The position numbers and the translations under genes were made by a program. Under the pieces are notes generated by a model that ran no database searches, had not been told where the DNA came from, and saw nothing but the letters and a program-made list of their open reading frames with translations. A stretch of 64,000 bases of DNA from Streptomyces celluloflavus (lineage in GTDB: Bacteria; Actinomycetota; Actinomycetes; Streptomycetales; Streptomycetaceae): assembly GCA_000720995.1 (NCBI GenBank), contig JOEL01000030.1:29036-93035 (forward strand), in the 5' to 3' direction. How positions within the stretch are numbered: the first letter of the stretch is position 1; each line of letters opens with the position of its first letter. Positions 42,389 to 51,222 of the stretch are shown here, one piece after another.

Positions 42389-44125
42389 ATGACGAGCCCC
42401 ACACCCACACCCACACCCGCACCCGCACCCGCACCCGGGACGCCGCCCGCCTGGGCCGAGTTGGTCGGCGCCGCGCTGCTCGGGACGGAGCGGCGGTCGC
42501 CGCCGGTGGCGGTGCGGGCCGGGCAGAGCGCCGCGGCCGCCCTGCTGGACGCGGCCGCGGTGAGCACGGTGCGCCGCCGCGCCGCGCTGCGTCCCGCGCC
42601 GGCCGGTGAGCGGCCCGCCCCGGCCCCGGCCGACCCGCGGCCTCCCCTGCCGCCCGCCGCACGGCGCCGGCTCGCGCTGCTGCTCGCCGACCGCGGCGGC
42701 ACCGGCGGCGGCAGCCGTCGCGGCACGTCCCCGGACCTCACCGAGCTGCTGCCCCAGTGGCTCACCGCCGCGGACGCGCACGGCTACCGCGCCCCCGACG
42801 CACTGCTGCCCGCGCTGCTCGACGCCGCCCGTGCCCGTACGGACCTGCGGCCCACGGCGCTCGCCCTGGCGGGCCCGCGCGCCCGGTGGCTCGCGCGGTT
42901 CAACGACGACTGGAAGTTCGCGCTCCGCGACACCGGCGGTCCGGCATCGCTCCCGGGCGCCCCCGAGGACGTACCGCGGATCTGGACGGAGGGGCTGTTC
43001 GCGGAACGGTCCGCACTGCTCACCGCGGTGCGCCGCCGCGACCCGCACGCCGGTCTCGCACTCCTTTGCACCACCTGGGCCACCGAACGGGCGGAGGACC
43101 GCCTGGTGTTCCTCGACGCGCTGCGCGACGGTCTCACGGCGGCCGACGAACCGTTCCTGGAACAGGCGCTCGCCGACCGCAGCCGCACCGTCCGTGCCGC
43201 GGCCGCCGAACTGCTCGCCGGACTGCCCGGTTCCGCGCTCGCGGCCCGGATGGCCCGGCGCGCCCACGCCTGCGTCGGCCTCGACCGCCTGGCCGAGGCG
43301 GACCCAGCCGCATCACCCGGGGCGGCAGACCTGGAGATCTCCGTCGAGGCGCCGCACGAGTGCGATGCGCAGATGCAGCGGGACGGCGTGGTGCCCAGAG
43401 CGCCTTCCGGGCGCGGCGAACGGTCCTGGTGGCTGGGCCAGTTGGTGGCGGCGGCCCCGCTGGACGGCTGGCGGGAGCGGTTCGGGGGCCGCGCCCCGGC
43501 GGCGATCGTCGCCCTGCCGGTGGCCGGTGACTGGCGTACGGAACTGCACGACGCTTGGTGCCGCGCCGCCGTGCACCAGCGGGACGCCGACTGGGCGCGG
43601 GCGCTGCTCGGTGCGCCCACCGCGCCACCGCAGGGCACCGAAGCCGCACCGGCCGGCCCGGCGCGGGACCTGGCGAAGCTGCTCACCGTCCTGCCGGCGG
43701 ACGAACGGGCCCGGTGGGTAGCGGAGTTCATCGCCGCACACGGCCTCTCGGACGCGTTCCGGATGCTCGGTGTCTGCGCGGTCCCCTGGGCGGAGCCGCT
43801 GGGCCGGGCGGTCATCGACGCGCTGGACATCGCCCGGGACGCGGGCAGCTATCCCTGGAGCTTCAGCGGGGTGATGGGCCTGGCCGAACGCTGCCTCGAC
43901 CCGGCCGCCGCGGACCGCCTCGACATGCTCACCGCGCTCACCGACGACCCGGAGGGCGCCGCACCGGGCTCCGTCGGCTACTGGTCCGAGACGTTCCAGC
44001 GCCTCGTCGCCACCCTGCGCCTGCGCGCCACCATGCTCACCGAACTCGCCCCCGCGCGACCCGACCGGCCCGGCCACCCCGCCATACCCGGCCGGCCGAT
44101 CGCCGCCGAACCGGAGGGCGGTTGA
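42389..44125 (+). CDS. DUF5691 protein
   Basis: A 578-residue protein with the DUF5691 pattern (WAELVGAALLGTERRSPPVA; HGYRAPDALLPALLDAAR). It is helical, possibly a HEAT-repeat-like scaffold (LLCTTWATERAEDRLVFLDA; AARMARRAHACVGL-type segments). DUF5691 genes usually travel with MoxR/VWA/SWIM/DUF5682 genes, so it probably belongs to the same unknown process. The N-terminus is a Pro-Thr/Pro-Ala run. ATG 42389 follows GGAGGAACACC. It is probably transcribed with the SWIM gene and converges on the mutase gene. Confidence 0.82.
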   Translation: MTSPTPTPTPAPAPAPGTPPAWAELVGAALLGTERRSPPVAVRAGQSAAAALLDAAAVSTVRRRAALRPAPAGERPAPAPADPRPPLPPAARRRLALLLADRGGTGGGSRRGTSPDLTELLPQWLTAADAHGYRAPDALLPALLDAARARTDLRPTALALAGPRARWLARFNDDWKFALRDTGGPASLPGAPEDVPRIWTEGLFAERSALLTAVRRRDPHAGLALLCTTWATERAEDRLVFLDALRDGLTAADEPFLEQALADRSRTVRAAAAELLAGLPGSALAARMARRAHACVGLDRLAEADPAASPGAADLEISVEAPHECDAQMQRDGVVPRAPSGRGERSWWLGQLVAAAPLDGWRERFGGRAPAAIVALPVAGDWRTELHDAWCRAAVHQRDADWARALLGAPTAPPQGTEAAPAGPARDLAKLLTVLPADERARWVAEFIAAHGLSDAFRMLGVCAVPWAEPLGRAVIDALDIARDAGSYPWSFSGVMGLAERCLDPAAADRLDMLTALTDDPEGAAPGSVGYWSETFQRLVATLRLRATMLTELAPARPDRPGHPAIPGRPIAAEPEGG

Positions 44126-44190
44126 CCGCCTGGGCGGCGGCTCCCGTGTCCACGCCGGCACGGGGGCCGGCCGCTCGCCCCGGCCCGGCC

Positions 44191-44649
44191 TCAGACCGAC
44201 AGCGGCCGTACGTTCGCGGTCACCCACGCCACGATGGAGGTGGTCGTCGCGCCCGGTGTGAAGATTTCCGCGACGCCCTGGGCCTTGAGCGGGGCGATGT
44301 CCGCTTCGGGGATGATGCCGCCGCCGAAGACCTTGATGTCCGCCGCGTCGCGCTCCGCCAGCAGGGCGATCACCTTTGCGAAAAGGGTGTTGTGGGCACC
44401 GGAGAGGATGGAGAGCCCGATCGCGTCGGCGTCCTCCTGGATCGCCGTGTCGACGATCTGCTCCGGGGTCTGGTGCAGCCCGGTGTAGATGACCTCCATG
44501 CCCGCGTCCCGCAGCGCCCGTGCGATCACCTTGGCGCCCCGGTCGTGGCCGTCCAGCCCCGGCTTGGCCACCACCACCCGGATCGGCCCGGACCTGCCCA
44601 CCGCGCCCTGGCTTCCCGCTTGCGCTCCGTCATGCCGAGCCACACTCAT
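44191..44649 (-). CDS. icmB: B12-binding small subunit of an acyl-CoA mutase (isobutyryl-CoA mutase type)
   Basis: A 152-residue protein made only of a cobalamin-binding domain. The DxHxxG motif is at residues 33-38 (LDGHDRG, His35 the axial ligand), followed by SILSGAHNT and GGGIIPE. Stand-alone subunits of this length belong to coenzyme B12-dependent mutases such as isobutyryl-CoA mutase; the large subunit is not in the window. ATG 44649 is chosen because GGAGG lies 5 bases upstream. The assignment to Icm over methylmalonyl- or ethylmalonyl-type small subunits is by length and context and is less certain. Confidence 0.8.
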   Translation of the reverse strand: MSVARHDGAQAGSQGAVGRSGPIRVVVAKPGLDGHDRGAKVIARALRDAGMEVIYTGLHQTPEQIVDTAIQEDADAIGLSILSGAHNTLFAKVIALLAERDAADIKVFGGGIIPEADIAPLKAQGVAEIFTPGATTTSIVAWVTANVRPLSV

Positions 44650-45040
44650 CACTGCCTCCAAGCCATGCACGGCACGCGCAGAGCGGTGCCGCCGAGCCGA
44701 CAATCGATCGCGCGACCGCGATCCGGCGGCCACGAGCGTGAACGAACGTTATCGCCAGCATCGCGCACCCGGCCGTTTCGTGACATGCAGGGAGGGGGAA
44801 ATCACACACCGGGACACGTTCGCTACGCGCCGCGTTCCGCGTGTGGTGCCGCCGGAGCCGGGCGGCGGAGTTCGCGGGGCGGGCGTCAGGGGAGCCGCAG
44901 CCGGACCGCCGCGCCGTGCGCCGCGCAGCTGGGCGCGTACGCACCACGGGCACCACATCTCGACATCGCCGCGCACGGCTTCCCATGAGGGCATACGGGG
45001 GCCGGAGCCGCCTCCCGCATGCCGTTCGGGAGGTCGGCCC
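44650..45040. other. 391-base divergent gap, icmB and lipase promoters expected
   Basis: This GC-rich gap lies between two divergent genes. It contains an AT-richer stretch near 44735-44760 (GAACGAACGTTATC) and a GGGAGG ribosome site before ATG 45041. A 68-codon frame from ATG 44784 has Arg/Gly-rich, non-conserved content and is not called. Confidence 0.4.
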
Positions 45041-45844
45041 ATGCAGGCCATGCCCTTTTTCCGTACCCGTTTCGGCAGCACGGCCGTGGAGTTGGCGGTC
45101 CTCGCCGGACATCTGCTGCTCTATCCGACCGGTATCACCCAGGAGCGGCACCTCCCGCACCCCGCACCCGCCCTCCCCGACGAGGGCCGTACGCAGCCGC
45201 CGGTCCTCCTGCTCCACGGCTTCATCGACAACCGTTCCGTCTTCGTGCTGCTGCGCCGCACCCTGCTCCGGCACGGCCGGCGGCATGTCGTGGCGCTCAA
45301 CTTCTCCCCGCTGACCTGCGATCTCCGCGCGGCCGCCGAGCTGTTGAGCCGGTATGTGGCGGAGGTCTGCGCGCGGACCGGGCACCGCCGGGTGGACATC
45401 GTCGGGCACAGCCTCGGCGGGCTCATCGCCCGTTATTACGTACAGCGGCTCGGCGGCGACGCCCGCGTCCGCACCGTCATCACGCTCGGCACCCCGCACT
45501 CCGGCACTCGCGTGGCCCCCCTGATGTCGGCACACCCGCTCGTCCGGCAGTTGCGCCCGGATTCCGCGCTGATCGCGGAGTTGGCGGGTCCGGCCCCGCA
45601 CTGCCGGACGCGTTTCGTCGCGTTCTGGAGCGAGGCGGACCAGGTGATGGTGCCGATTGGGACGGCGCGCATCGATCACCCGGACCTCCTCGCGTCCAAT
45701 GTGCATATCGCCGGTGTCGGACATCTCGCGCTGCCGGTCAACGGCGCTGTCGCGGCGGGTATACGCGAGGCGCTGGCCTCGGCGGAGACGGCAGAGGCGA
45801 ATGAGGCGGCAGAGGGGACTGAGCACGTCATTTCGGTGGCCTGA
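45041..45844 (+). CDS. lipase-like alpha/beta hydrolase
   Basis: A 267-residue protein. The nucleophile elbow GHSLGG (Ser124) follows VDIVG, and the oxyanion region is LLLHGFIDNRSVFVLLR. The catalytic acid and His (near VGHLALPVNG) are in the expected order. An N-terminal hydrophobic segment (VELAVLAGHLLLYPTG, about 13-30) suggests export or a membrane anchor, as in secreted triacylglycerol lipases. ATG 45041 follows GGGAGG. The upstream frame open to 44489 lacks similarity and is ignored. The substrate is not known. Confidence 0.85.
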   Translation: MQAMPFFRTRFGSTAVELAVLAGHLLLYPTGITQERHLPHPAPALPDEGRTQPPVLLLHGFIDNRSVFVLLRRTLLRHGRRHVVALNFSPLTCDLRAAAELLSRYVAEVCARTGHRRVDIVGHSLGGLIARYYVQRLGGDARVRTVITLGTPHSGTRVAPLMSAHPLVRQLRPDSALIAELAGPAPHCRTRFVAFWSEADQVMVPIGTARIDHPDLLASNVHIAGVGHLALPVNGAVAAGIREALASAETAEANEAAEGTEHVISVA

Positions 45845-46236
45845 CTCCCACCTCGCCCCACCCACCCCGACAGCCGCGCATTTCCGAGGTGCCGACAAGG
45901 AGATGGCAGGGAACGCACAAGGAGCCCGCAAGACTCTCCCGAGAGGCCGCCGACATATTTATGAGGTTTTTTCCGACGTACTCGTGGCGTACTCCCGGCG
46001 CACTTCCGGAACCCCTACCGAGGCCCTTCCGGCGCTCTCCCGAGCCCCTCCCCCACACGCCCGGAATACCGTCGAACAGGTTTCGAACGAGGCGCCAAGA
46101 ACTCGCATCGCACTGCCGAAAGGCGGCCAAATGCCCGGTCTCACCGAGCCCGAAACCTGCCGGAGATTGTCGGCGTCGTGTACCGCCGGGTACAGTCGCC
46201 GCTAATTCTCCTGATGCCGAGGCGAAAGAGAAGTTG
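45845..46236. other. long leader of the M23 peptidase gene
   Basis: 392 bases without a supported gene. It holds a poly-T patch (45965-45975) and a palindrome TGTACC-GCCG-GGTACA at 46179-46194, 43 bases before the start, which could be an operator. Cell-wall hydrolase genes in Streptomyces often have a c-di-AMP riboswitch, but its conserved blocks were not found here. Confidence 0.4.
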
Positions 46237-48096
46237 GTGAACGACCGTCCCCCACCGGGAGCTCCGCTTCCGACCGGCTCCACTTCCGACGCCTCGTATG
46301 CGCAGTACCCGGCCTACGACCCCTACGGGCAGCAGCCGGCCGCGCACGGCCATGCCGAGTACGGCAGCGGCGACCCCCTCTTCGGTTCGTTCCCCGCCAC
46401 CGACACCGACCGGCACGGCACGGGCGCGTACGACACGCCCTACTACGGCATGGGCGGCGCGGATACCCCCGGCGCCTACCCCGGAACCGCGTACGACACC
46501 GGCGCGTACAACACGGGCCCGTACGCCACGAACGGCTATGCCGCGGACGGTTACGCCACCACCACGTACGACATCGGCGGACAGCCGGCCGCCGCGGGCC
46601 ACGGCTCGTACGACCCGTACGCCCACACCGCGTACGGGACACCCGCCTACGACAGCGCGCCGTACGACACGGGCGGCTGGCAGACCACCGGCCACCCCGC
46701 CACCGGCCACTCCGCCGACGGCTACTCCGGCGCCGCGTACGGCTCCGGGAGCTACCCCACCGGCCCGTACGACACCGCGGGCCACGGGACCACCGGGGCC
46801 TACGGGACCGGGGGCTACGCCGCCCCGGACCACCACACCCCGGACCACCACACCCCCGGCCATGACCACGGCAACGGCGGCTATCCGGCCGCCGCGGCCG
46901 AGGACTCCGGGAGTGCGGCCGGGAGTTACGAGGCCACCGCGGTGTGGGCCGTCGTGGACCGGGATCTGATCCCCGGCATCCCGGCGCAGCCCGGCCCGTC
47001 GCCGGACGACACCGTCCTGTGGGACACCACCACCTGGGACGATCCGGGCCCGTACGGATCCGGCCGGTACGAGGCCAGCCAGTTCGAGACCGTCACCCAC
47101 GAGACCATCTCCCCCCGGAGCACCGGCCGGCCGGCCGCCTCCCCCCAGCCCGCCGGGCAGCCGCACGAGGGACACGAGCCCGGCGCCGGCGACGAGTTCC
47201 GCTCGCCCGCCGCCCCGGACCTTCCCGGCGCCGCCGCCGTCGCCGATGCGATGACGCAGGCCATGCCGATCGCCCTCGCCGTCCCCGGCCCCGATGCCGG
47301 CTCCGACAGCACGCCGGGGACCGCGCCGGACACCGACAAGGCGGCCCGGGGCCGCGGGCGTCGGCGTACGGTCAAGCGCTCGGCGCTGCTGACCGTCGCC
47401 GTACCGTCGGTCGCCGCGCTGGGGGTGTGCGCCGTGGCCGCCGCCTCCGTCTCCGGCCTCGGCGGGGACGACAAGGGCGGCAAGGACGACAAGACCATGC
47501 AGGCCGCGGCGGACCTCGGGTCCGTCAAGGCCGCCGCGGCCAACAGCAAGCTCGACACCCAGCTCGCCGGACTCAGCAGCGGTGCCGACGACTTCGCCGA
47601 CCGGGCCAGCCGCACCCAGGAGCGGATCGACCTCAAGGCGCGGCAGGCCGCGGAGAAGAAGCGCAAGAAGGACGAGGCGGCCCGCAAGGAGGCCGCCCGC
47701 CCCAAGTTCGCGCTGCCGGTCGCGCAGCACGGGCTGAGCGCGCTCTTCGGCCAGGCCGGTGTCAACTGGATGTCCGTGCACACCGGGATCGACTTCCCGG
47801 TCGGCCTGGGCACTCCCGTCATGGCCGCCACCGACGGCACCGTACGGACCCAGGTGAACACCGCGTACGGCAACATGGCGATCGTGACGGCGCCCGACGG
47901 GACCGAGACCTGGTACTGCCACCTGAGCAGCACCAAGATCCGCTCCGGTTCGGTCAAGGCCGGTGAGACGATCGCCTATTCGGGCAAGTCCGGGAACTCC
48001 ACCGGGCCGCATATGCACTTCGAGGTGCGTCCCGGCGGCGACTCGCCGATCGACCCGCTGCCGTGGCTGCGCAGCCACGGTCTCAATCCCAACTGA
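46237..48096 (+). CDS. M23 family peptidoglycan endopeptidase with Tyr/Gly-rich N-terminus
   Basis: A 619-residue protein. Residues 1-220 are Tyr/Gly/Thr/His repeats (TAYDTGAYNTGPYATNGY-like) on the cytoplasmic side. A single transmembrane helix lies at about 382-408, then a charged coiled coil, and the M23 domain at about 500-608 with HTGIDF and HMHFEV zinc-binding motifs. It probably cleaves peptidoglycan cross-links. The start is GTG 46237 after GAAAGAGAAG; TTG 46234 is possible. The leader is long. The gene converges on pcrA. Confidence 0.9.
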   Translation: MNDRPPPGAPLPTGSTSDASYAQYPAYDPYGQQPAAHGHAEYGSGDPLFGSFPATDTDRHGTGAYDTPYYGMGGADTPGAYPGTAYDTGAYNTGPYATNGYAADGYATTTYDIGGQPAAAGHGSYDPYAHTAYGTPAYDSAPYDTGGWQTTGHPATGHSADGYSGAAYGSGSYPTGPYDTAGHGTTGAYGTGGYAAPDHHTPDHHTPGHDHGNGGYPAAAAEDSGSAAGSYEATAVWAVVDRDLIPGIPAQPGPSPDDTVLWDTTTWDDPGPYGSGRYEASQFETVTHETISPRSTGRPAASPQPAGQPHEGHEPGAGDEFRSPAAPDLPGAAAVADAMTQAMPIALAVPGPDAGSDSTPGTAPDTDKAARGRGRRRTVKRSALLTVAVPSVAALGVCAVAAASVSGLGGDDKGGKDDKTMQAAADLGSVKAAAANSKLDTQLAGLSSGADDFADRASRTQERIDLKARQAAEKKRKKDEAARKEAARPKFALPVAQHGLSALFGQAGVNWMSVHTGIDFPVGLGTPVMAATDGTVRTQVNTAYGNMAIVTAPDGTETWYCHLSSTKIRSGSVKAGETIAYSGKSGNSTGPHMHFEVRPGGDSPIDPLPWLRSHGLNPN

Positions 48097-48160
48097 CCGC
48101 CGGACGCGCCCGGCTGCCGGCTGACCGCCGGACGCACGGGCGCGCGGCGAGTGGCCGTCC

Positions 48161-48185
48161 AGGGCCGGGACGATGTCCCGGCCCT
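48161..48185. terminator. bidirectional terminator between M23 gene and pcrA
   Basis: A perfect 11-base inverted repeat (AGGGCCGGGAC at 48161-48171, GTCCCGGCCCT at 48175-48185) with a 3-base loop sits between the two convergent genes. Confidence 0.8.
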
Positions 48186-48217
48186 TCGCCGTTGGCCGGA
48201 CGGCCGGGCGGGCGGCG

Positions 48218-50707
48218 CTACAGCTTCTCCACCGGTGCGTACCGCAGGAGCAGCCGCTTCGGCTTCTCGCCGCCGAAGTCGATGGTCGCCTCGGCGTTGT
48301 CCCCGCTGCCCTTGACCGCGACGACGGTGCCGAGGCCGAAGCTGTCGTGTGTGACGCGGTCCCCGGCGGCCAGCGAGACGACGGGGCGGTCCTTGGCGCG
48401 CCGGGTCGCGAAGCCGCTGGGCCCCTTCGCGCGGGCCGACGACAGGGTGGACCCGATACCGCCGCCGCTCCCGCCGCCCGACGAGAGTCCGCCCATCGTG
48501 GCGGACGGCGTCGCGGGCCCGGTGCGCTTCCACTCCACGTACTGGTCCGGGATCTCCTCCAGGAACCGGGAGGGCGGGTTGTACGAGGGCTGGCCCCAGG
48601 CGCTGCGCATCGTCGCGCGGGTGAGGTAGAGCCGTTCGCGGGCGCGGGTGATGCCCACATACGCCAGCCGGCGCTCCTCCTCCAGCTCCTTGGTCTGGCC
48701 CAGCGAGCGCATGTGCGGGAAGACGCCGTCCTCCAGGCCGGTGAGGAAGACGACCGGGAATTCCAGGCCCTTGGCGGTGTGCAGCGTCATGAGGGTGATC
48801 ACGCCGCTGCCGTCCTCGTCCTCGTCCGGGATCTGGTCGGAGTCGGTGACCAGCGCGACCTGCTCCAGGAAGTCGGCGAGGGTGGCGGTGGGGGCGGTTC
48901 CCGGCTCGTCGGCCTCGGCGGGGGTCCCCTCGCCGCGGTCCTGTTCGAACTCCAGGGCCACGGCGGCCAGTTCCTGGAGGTTCTCGATCCGGGTCTCGTC
49001 CTGCGGGTCGGTGGAGGACTGGAGCTCGGCGAGGTAGCCGGTGCGCTCCAGTACCGCTTCCAGGACGGTCGCGGGACCGGCGCCGGACTCGACGATGGTG
49101 CGCAGCTCCTCCATCAGGACGTTGAACCGCTTGACGGCGTTGGCGGAGCGGGCGGCCATGCCGTACGCCTCGTCGACCCGGCGCAGCGCCTGCGGGAAGG
49201 TGATCTTCTCGCGCGCCGACAGGGCGTCGATCATCGCCTCGGCACGGTCGCCGATACCGCGCTTGGGGACGTTCAGGATGCGGCGCAGCGGGACGGTGTC
49301 CTCGGGGTTGGCGAGCACCCGCAGGTACGCGAGGATGTCGCGGACCTCCTTGCGCTCGTAGAAGCGCACGCCGCCGACGACCTTGTAGGGCAGCCCGACC
49401 CGGATGAAGATCTCTTCGAAGACACGGGACTGGGCGTTGGTGCGGTAGAAGACCGCGACGTCGCCGGCCTTGGCGTCGCCGGCGTCCGTCAGCCGGTCGA
49501 TCTCGTCGGCGGCGAACTGCGCCTCGTCGTGCTCGGTGTCGGCGACGTAGCCGGTGATGCGGGGGCCCGCGCCGGCGTCCGTCCAGAGGTTCTTGGGGCG
49601 GCGGTTCTCGTTGCGCTCGATGACCGCGTTGGCGGCGCTGAGGATCGTCTGGCTGGAGCGGTAGTTCTGCTCCAGCAGGATGGTCGTGGCGTCCGGGTAG
49701 TCCTCCTCGAACTGGAGGATGTTGCGGATCGTGGCGCCGCGGAAGGCGTAGATCGACTGGTCGGCGTCGCCGACGACGCACAGTTCGGCGGCGGACTCGG
49801 CCGGACCGACGAGTTCGCGTACGAGGGTGTACTGCGCGTGGTTGGTGTCCTGGTACTCGTCGACGAGGACGTGCCGGAAGCGGCGGCGGTAGTGGTCGGC
49901 GACGTCCGGGAACGCCTGGAGCAGGTGGACCGTCGTCATGATGATGTCGTCGAAGTCCAGGGCGTTGGCCTCGCGCAGCCGCGACTGGTACATCGCGTAC
50001 GCCTGGGCCAGGGTCTTCTCGAAGCCGTCGGCGGCGGTGCCGGCGAACTCCTCCTCGTCGATGAGCTCGTTCTTGAGGTTGGAGATCTTCGCGCTGAAGG
50101 ACTTGGGCGGGAAGCGCTTGGGGTCCAGGTCGAGATCGCGGCAGACGAGGGCCATCAGGCGCTTGGAGTCGGCGGCGTCGTAGATCGAGAAGGAGGACGT
50201 GAAGCCGAGCTTCTTGGACTCGCGGCGCAGGATGCGGACGCACGCGCTGTGGAAGGTGGAGACCCACATGGCGTTGGCGCGCGGGCCGACCAGCTCCTCG
50301 ACGCGCTCCTTCATCTCGCCCGCGGCCTTGTTGGTGAAGGTGATCGCGAGGATCTGGCCGGGGTGGACGCCGCGCGCGCCGAGCAGATGCGCGATGCGGT
50401 GGGTCAGCACCCGGGTCTTGCCGGAGCCTGCGCCGGCGACGATCAGCAGCGGGCCGCCGGTGTGCACCACGGCCGCTTTCTGTTCGTCGTTGAGACCCTC
50501 CAGCAGCGCCGCCGGATCGACGGCGGGGCGGGCGGCGCCGTCGCGGTAGTACGCGTCCCTGGGCACGGGCGCGTCGAAGGCGCCGCCGAAGAGGTCGGCG
50601 GGGATCTCCTCCGGGGCCGGGCCGTGCTCGTCCTCGGGCGGCGGCGGGGGCTCCTCACCCGAGGGGCCGAGGTCCGCCAGGAAGCTGTCGTCAAAGAGGC
50701 TGCTCAT
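48218..50707 (-). CDS. pcrA: ATP-dependent DNA helicase PcrA/UvrD
   Basis: An 829-residue protein with all UvrD-type helicase motifs: Walker A AGAGSGKT near residue 90, DEYQDTNHAQY, VGDADQSIYAFRGA, TAKGLEF and VGITRARERLYLTRA. PcrA unwinds DNA in repair and at stalled forks. The N-terminal 60 residues are acidic/Pro-rich, and the C-terminus has a Tudor-like end (DRVTHDSFGLGTVVAVKG). ATG 50707 lies 9 bases after a TAGACT -10 box (50717-50722), so the mRNA is probably leaderless. The terminator at 48161-48185 follows. Confidence 0.97.
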   Translation of the reverse strand: MSSLFDDSFLADLGPSGEEPPPPPEDEHGPAPEEIPADLFGGAFDAPVPRDAYYRDGAARPAVDPAALLEGLNDEQKAAVVHTGGPLLIVAGAGSGKTRVLTHRIAHLLGARGVHPGQILAITFTNKAAGEMKERVEELVGPRANAMWVSTFHSACVRILRRESKKLGFTSSFSIYDAADSKRLMALVCRDLDLDPKRFPPKSFSAKISNLKNELIDEEEFAGTAADGFEKTLAQAYAMYQSRLREANALDFDDIIMTTVHLLQAFPDVADHYRRRFRHVLVDEYQDTNHAQYTLVRELVGPAESAAELCVVGDADQSIYAFRGATIRNILQFEEDYPDATTILLEQNYRSSQTILSAANAVIERNENRRPKNLWTDAGAGPRITGYVADTEHDEAQFAADEIDRLTDAGDAKAGDVAVFYRTNAQSRVFEEIFIRVGLPYKVVGGVRFYERKEVRDILAYLRVLANPEDTVPLRRILNVPKRGIGDRAEAMIDALSAREKITFPQALRRVDEAYGMAARSANAVKRFNVLMEELRTIVESGAGPATVLEAVLERTGYLAELQSSTDPQDETRIENLQELAAVALEFEQDRGEGTPAEADEPGTAPTATLADFLEQVALVTDSDQIPDEDEDGSGVITLMTLHTAKGLEFPVVFLTGLEDGVFPHMRSLGQTKELEEERRLAYVGITRARERLYLTRATMRSAWGQPSYNPPSRFLEEIPDQYVEWKRTGPATPSATMGGLSSGGGSGGGIGSTLSSARAKGPSGFATRRAKDRPVVSLAAGDRVTHDSFGLGTVVAVKGSGDNAEATIDFGGEKPKRLLLRYAPVEKL

Positions 50708-50716
50708 CGCCCACCG

Positions 50717-50739
50717 AGTCTAGGCCGCCCCACCGACAG
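50717..50739 (-). promoter_or_regulatory. DNA-damage-type promoter of pcrA
   Basis: On the minus strand, CTGTCGGTG (50739-50731), 8 bases, TAGACT (50722-50717) matches TTGTCRGTG-N8-TAnnnT with one change (C for T at the first base). The pcrA ATG is 9 bases downstream. Confidence 0.55.
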
Positions 50740-50868
50740 TCCGCCCGCGAGTGGTCGAAGTCGGCCCCGGAGCGGCCGGCGGTCCGGGCCCGGCGCCCCG
50801 CGGCCGTCCGGTACGTGGCGGTCCGTCCCGCCGCGGGGTGCGACGTTCCGTCCCCCGCGGCCCGCGGC

Positions 50869-51222
50869 TCAGGTCCAGAGCACCGCGATGAAGATGTTGG
50901 TGACGGTGAGCAGGCCGACGGTGCCGAAGAGCGGCTTGGCGATCTTCTCCTCGTCCCGCTTGACGTAGACCAGCGCCAGGATCACCACCAGCAGGGCCAG
51001 CTTGATGCCGATCTTGACGTTGTTGACGGTGTGGTCCTGGGACTGGTTGAGGCCGACCAGCACGATGCCGGTGACCAGCATCGTCAGCGCGCCGTGCAGC
51101 ATGGCCGGCACGAAGCGGGCGCCGGCGCCGTTCATCGCCTTCATCTGGGTGAGGAAGCCGCCCAGGAGCGAGGCGATGCCGATGATGTGCAGCCCGACGA
51201 AGATATTGATTACTACGTCCAT
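50869..51222 (-). CDS. small integral membrane protein
   Basis: A 117-residue protein with about four hydrophobic helices (NIFVGLHIIGIASLLGGFL, LHGALTMLVTGIVLVGL, IGIKLALLVVILALVYV, GTVGLLTVTNIFIAVLW). No catalytic motif is visible and its function is unknown. It lies upstream of pcrA in the same direction. ATG 51222 (MDVVINIF) is preferred over the 51276 start because the hydrophobic core begins there. Confidence 0.8.
   Translation of the reverse strand: MDVVINIFVGLHIIGIASLLGGFLTQMKAMNGAGARFVPAMLHGALTMLVTGIVLVGLNQSQDHTVNNVKIGIKLALLVVILALVYVKRDEEKIAKPLFGTVGLLTVTNIFIAVLWT

Noticed and set aside
44784-44990. 68-codon frame upstream of the lipase gene
   Set aside because: Arg/Gly-rich, non-conserved, no ribosome site, and it ends just before the lipase ribosome site.
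45845-46236. c-di-AMP (ydaO-type) riboswitch upstream of the M23 peptidase gene
   Set aside because: The position is typical for wall hydrolases in Streptomyces, but the conserved blocks of the riboswitch could not be found by eye.
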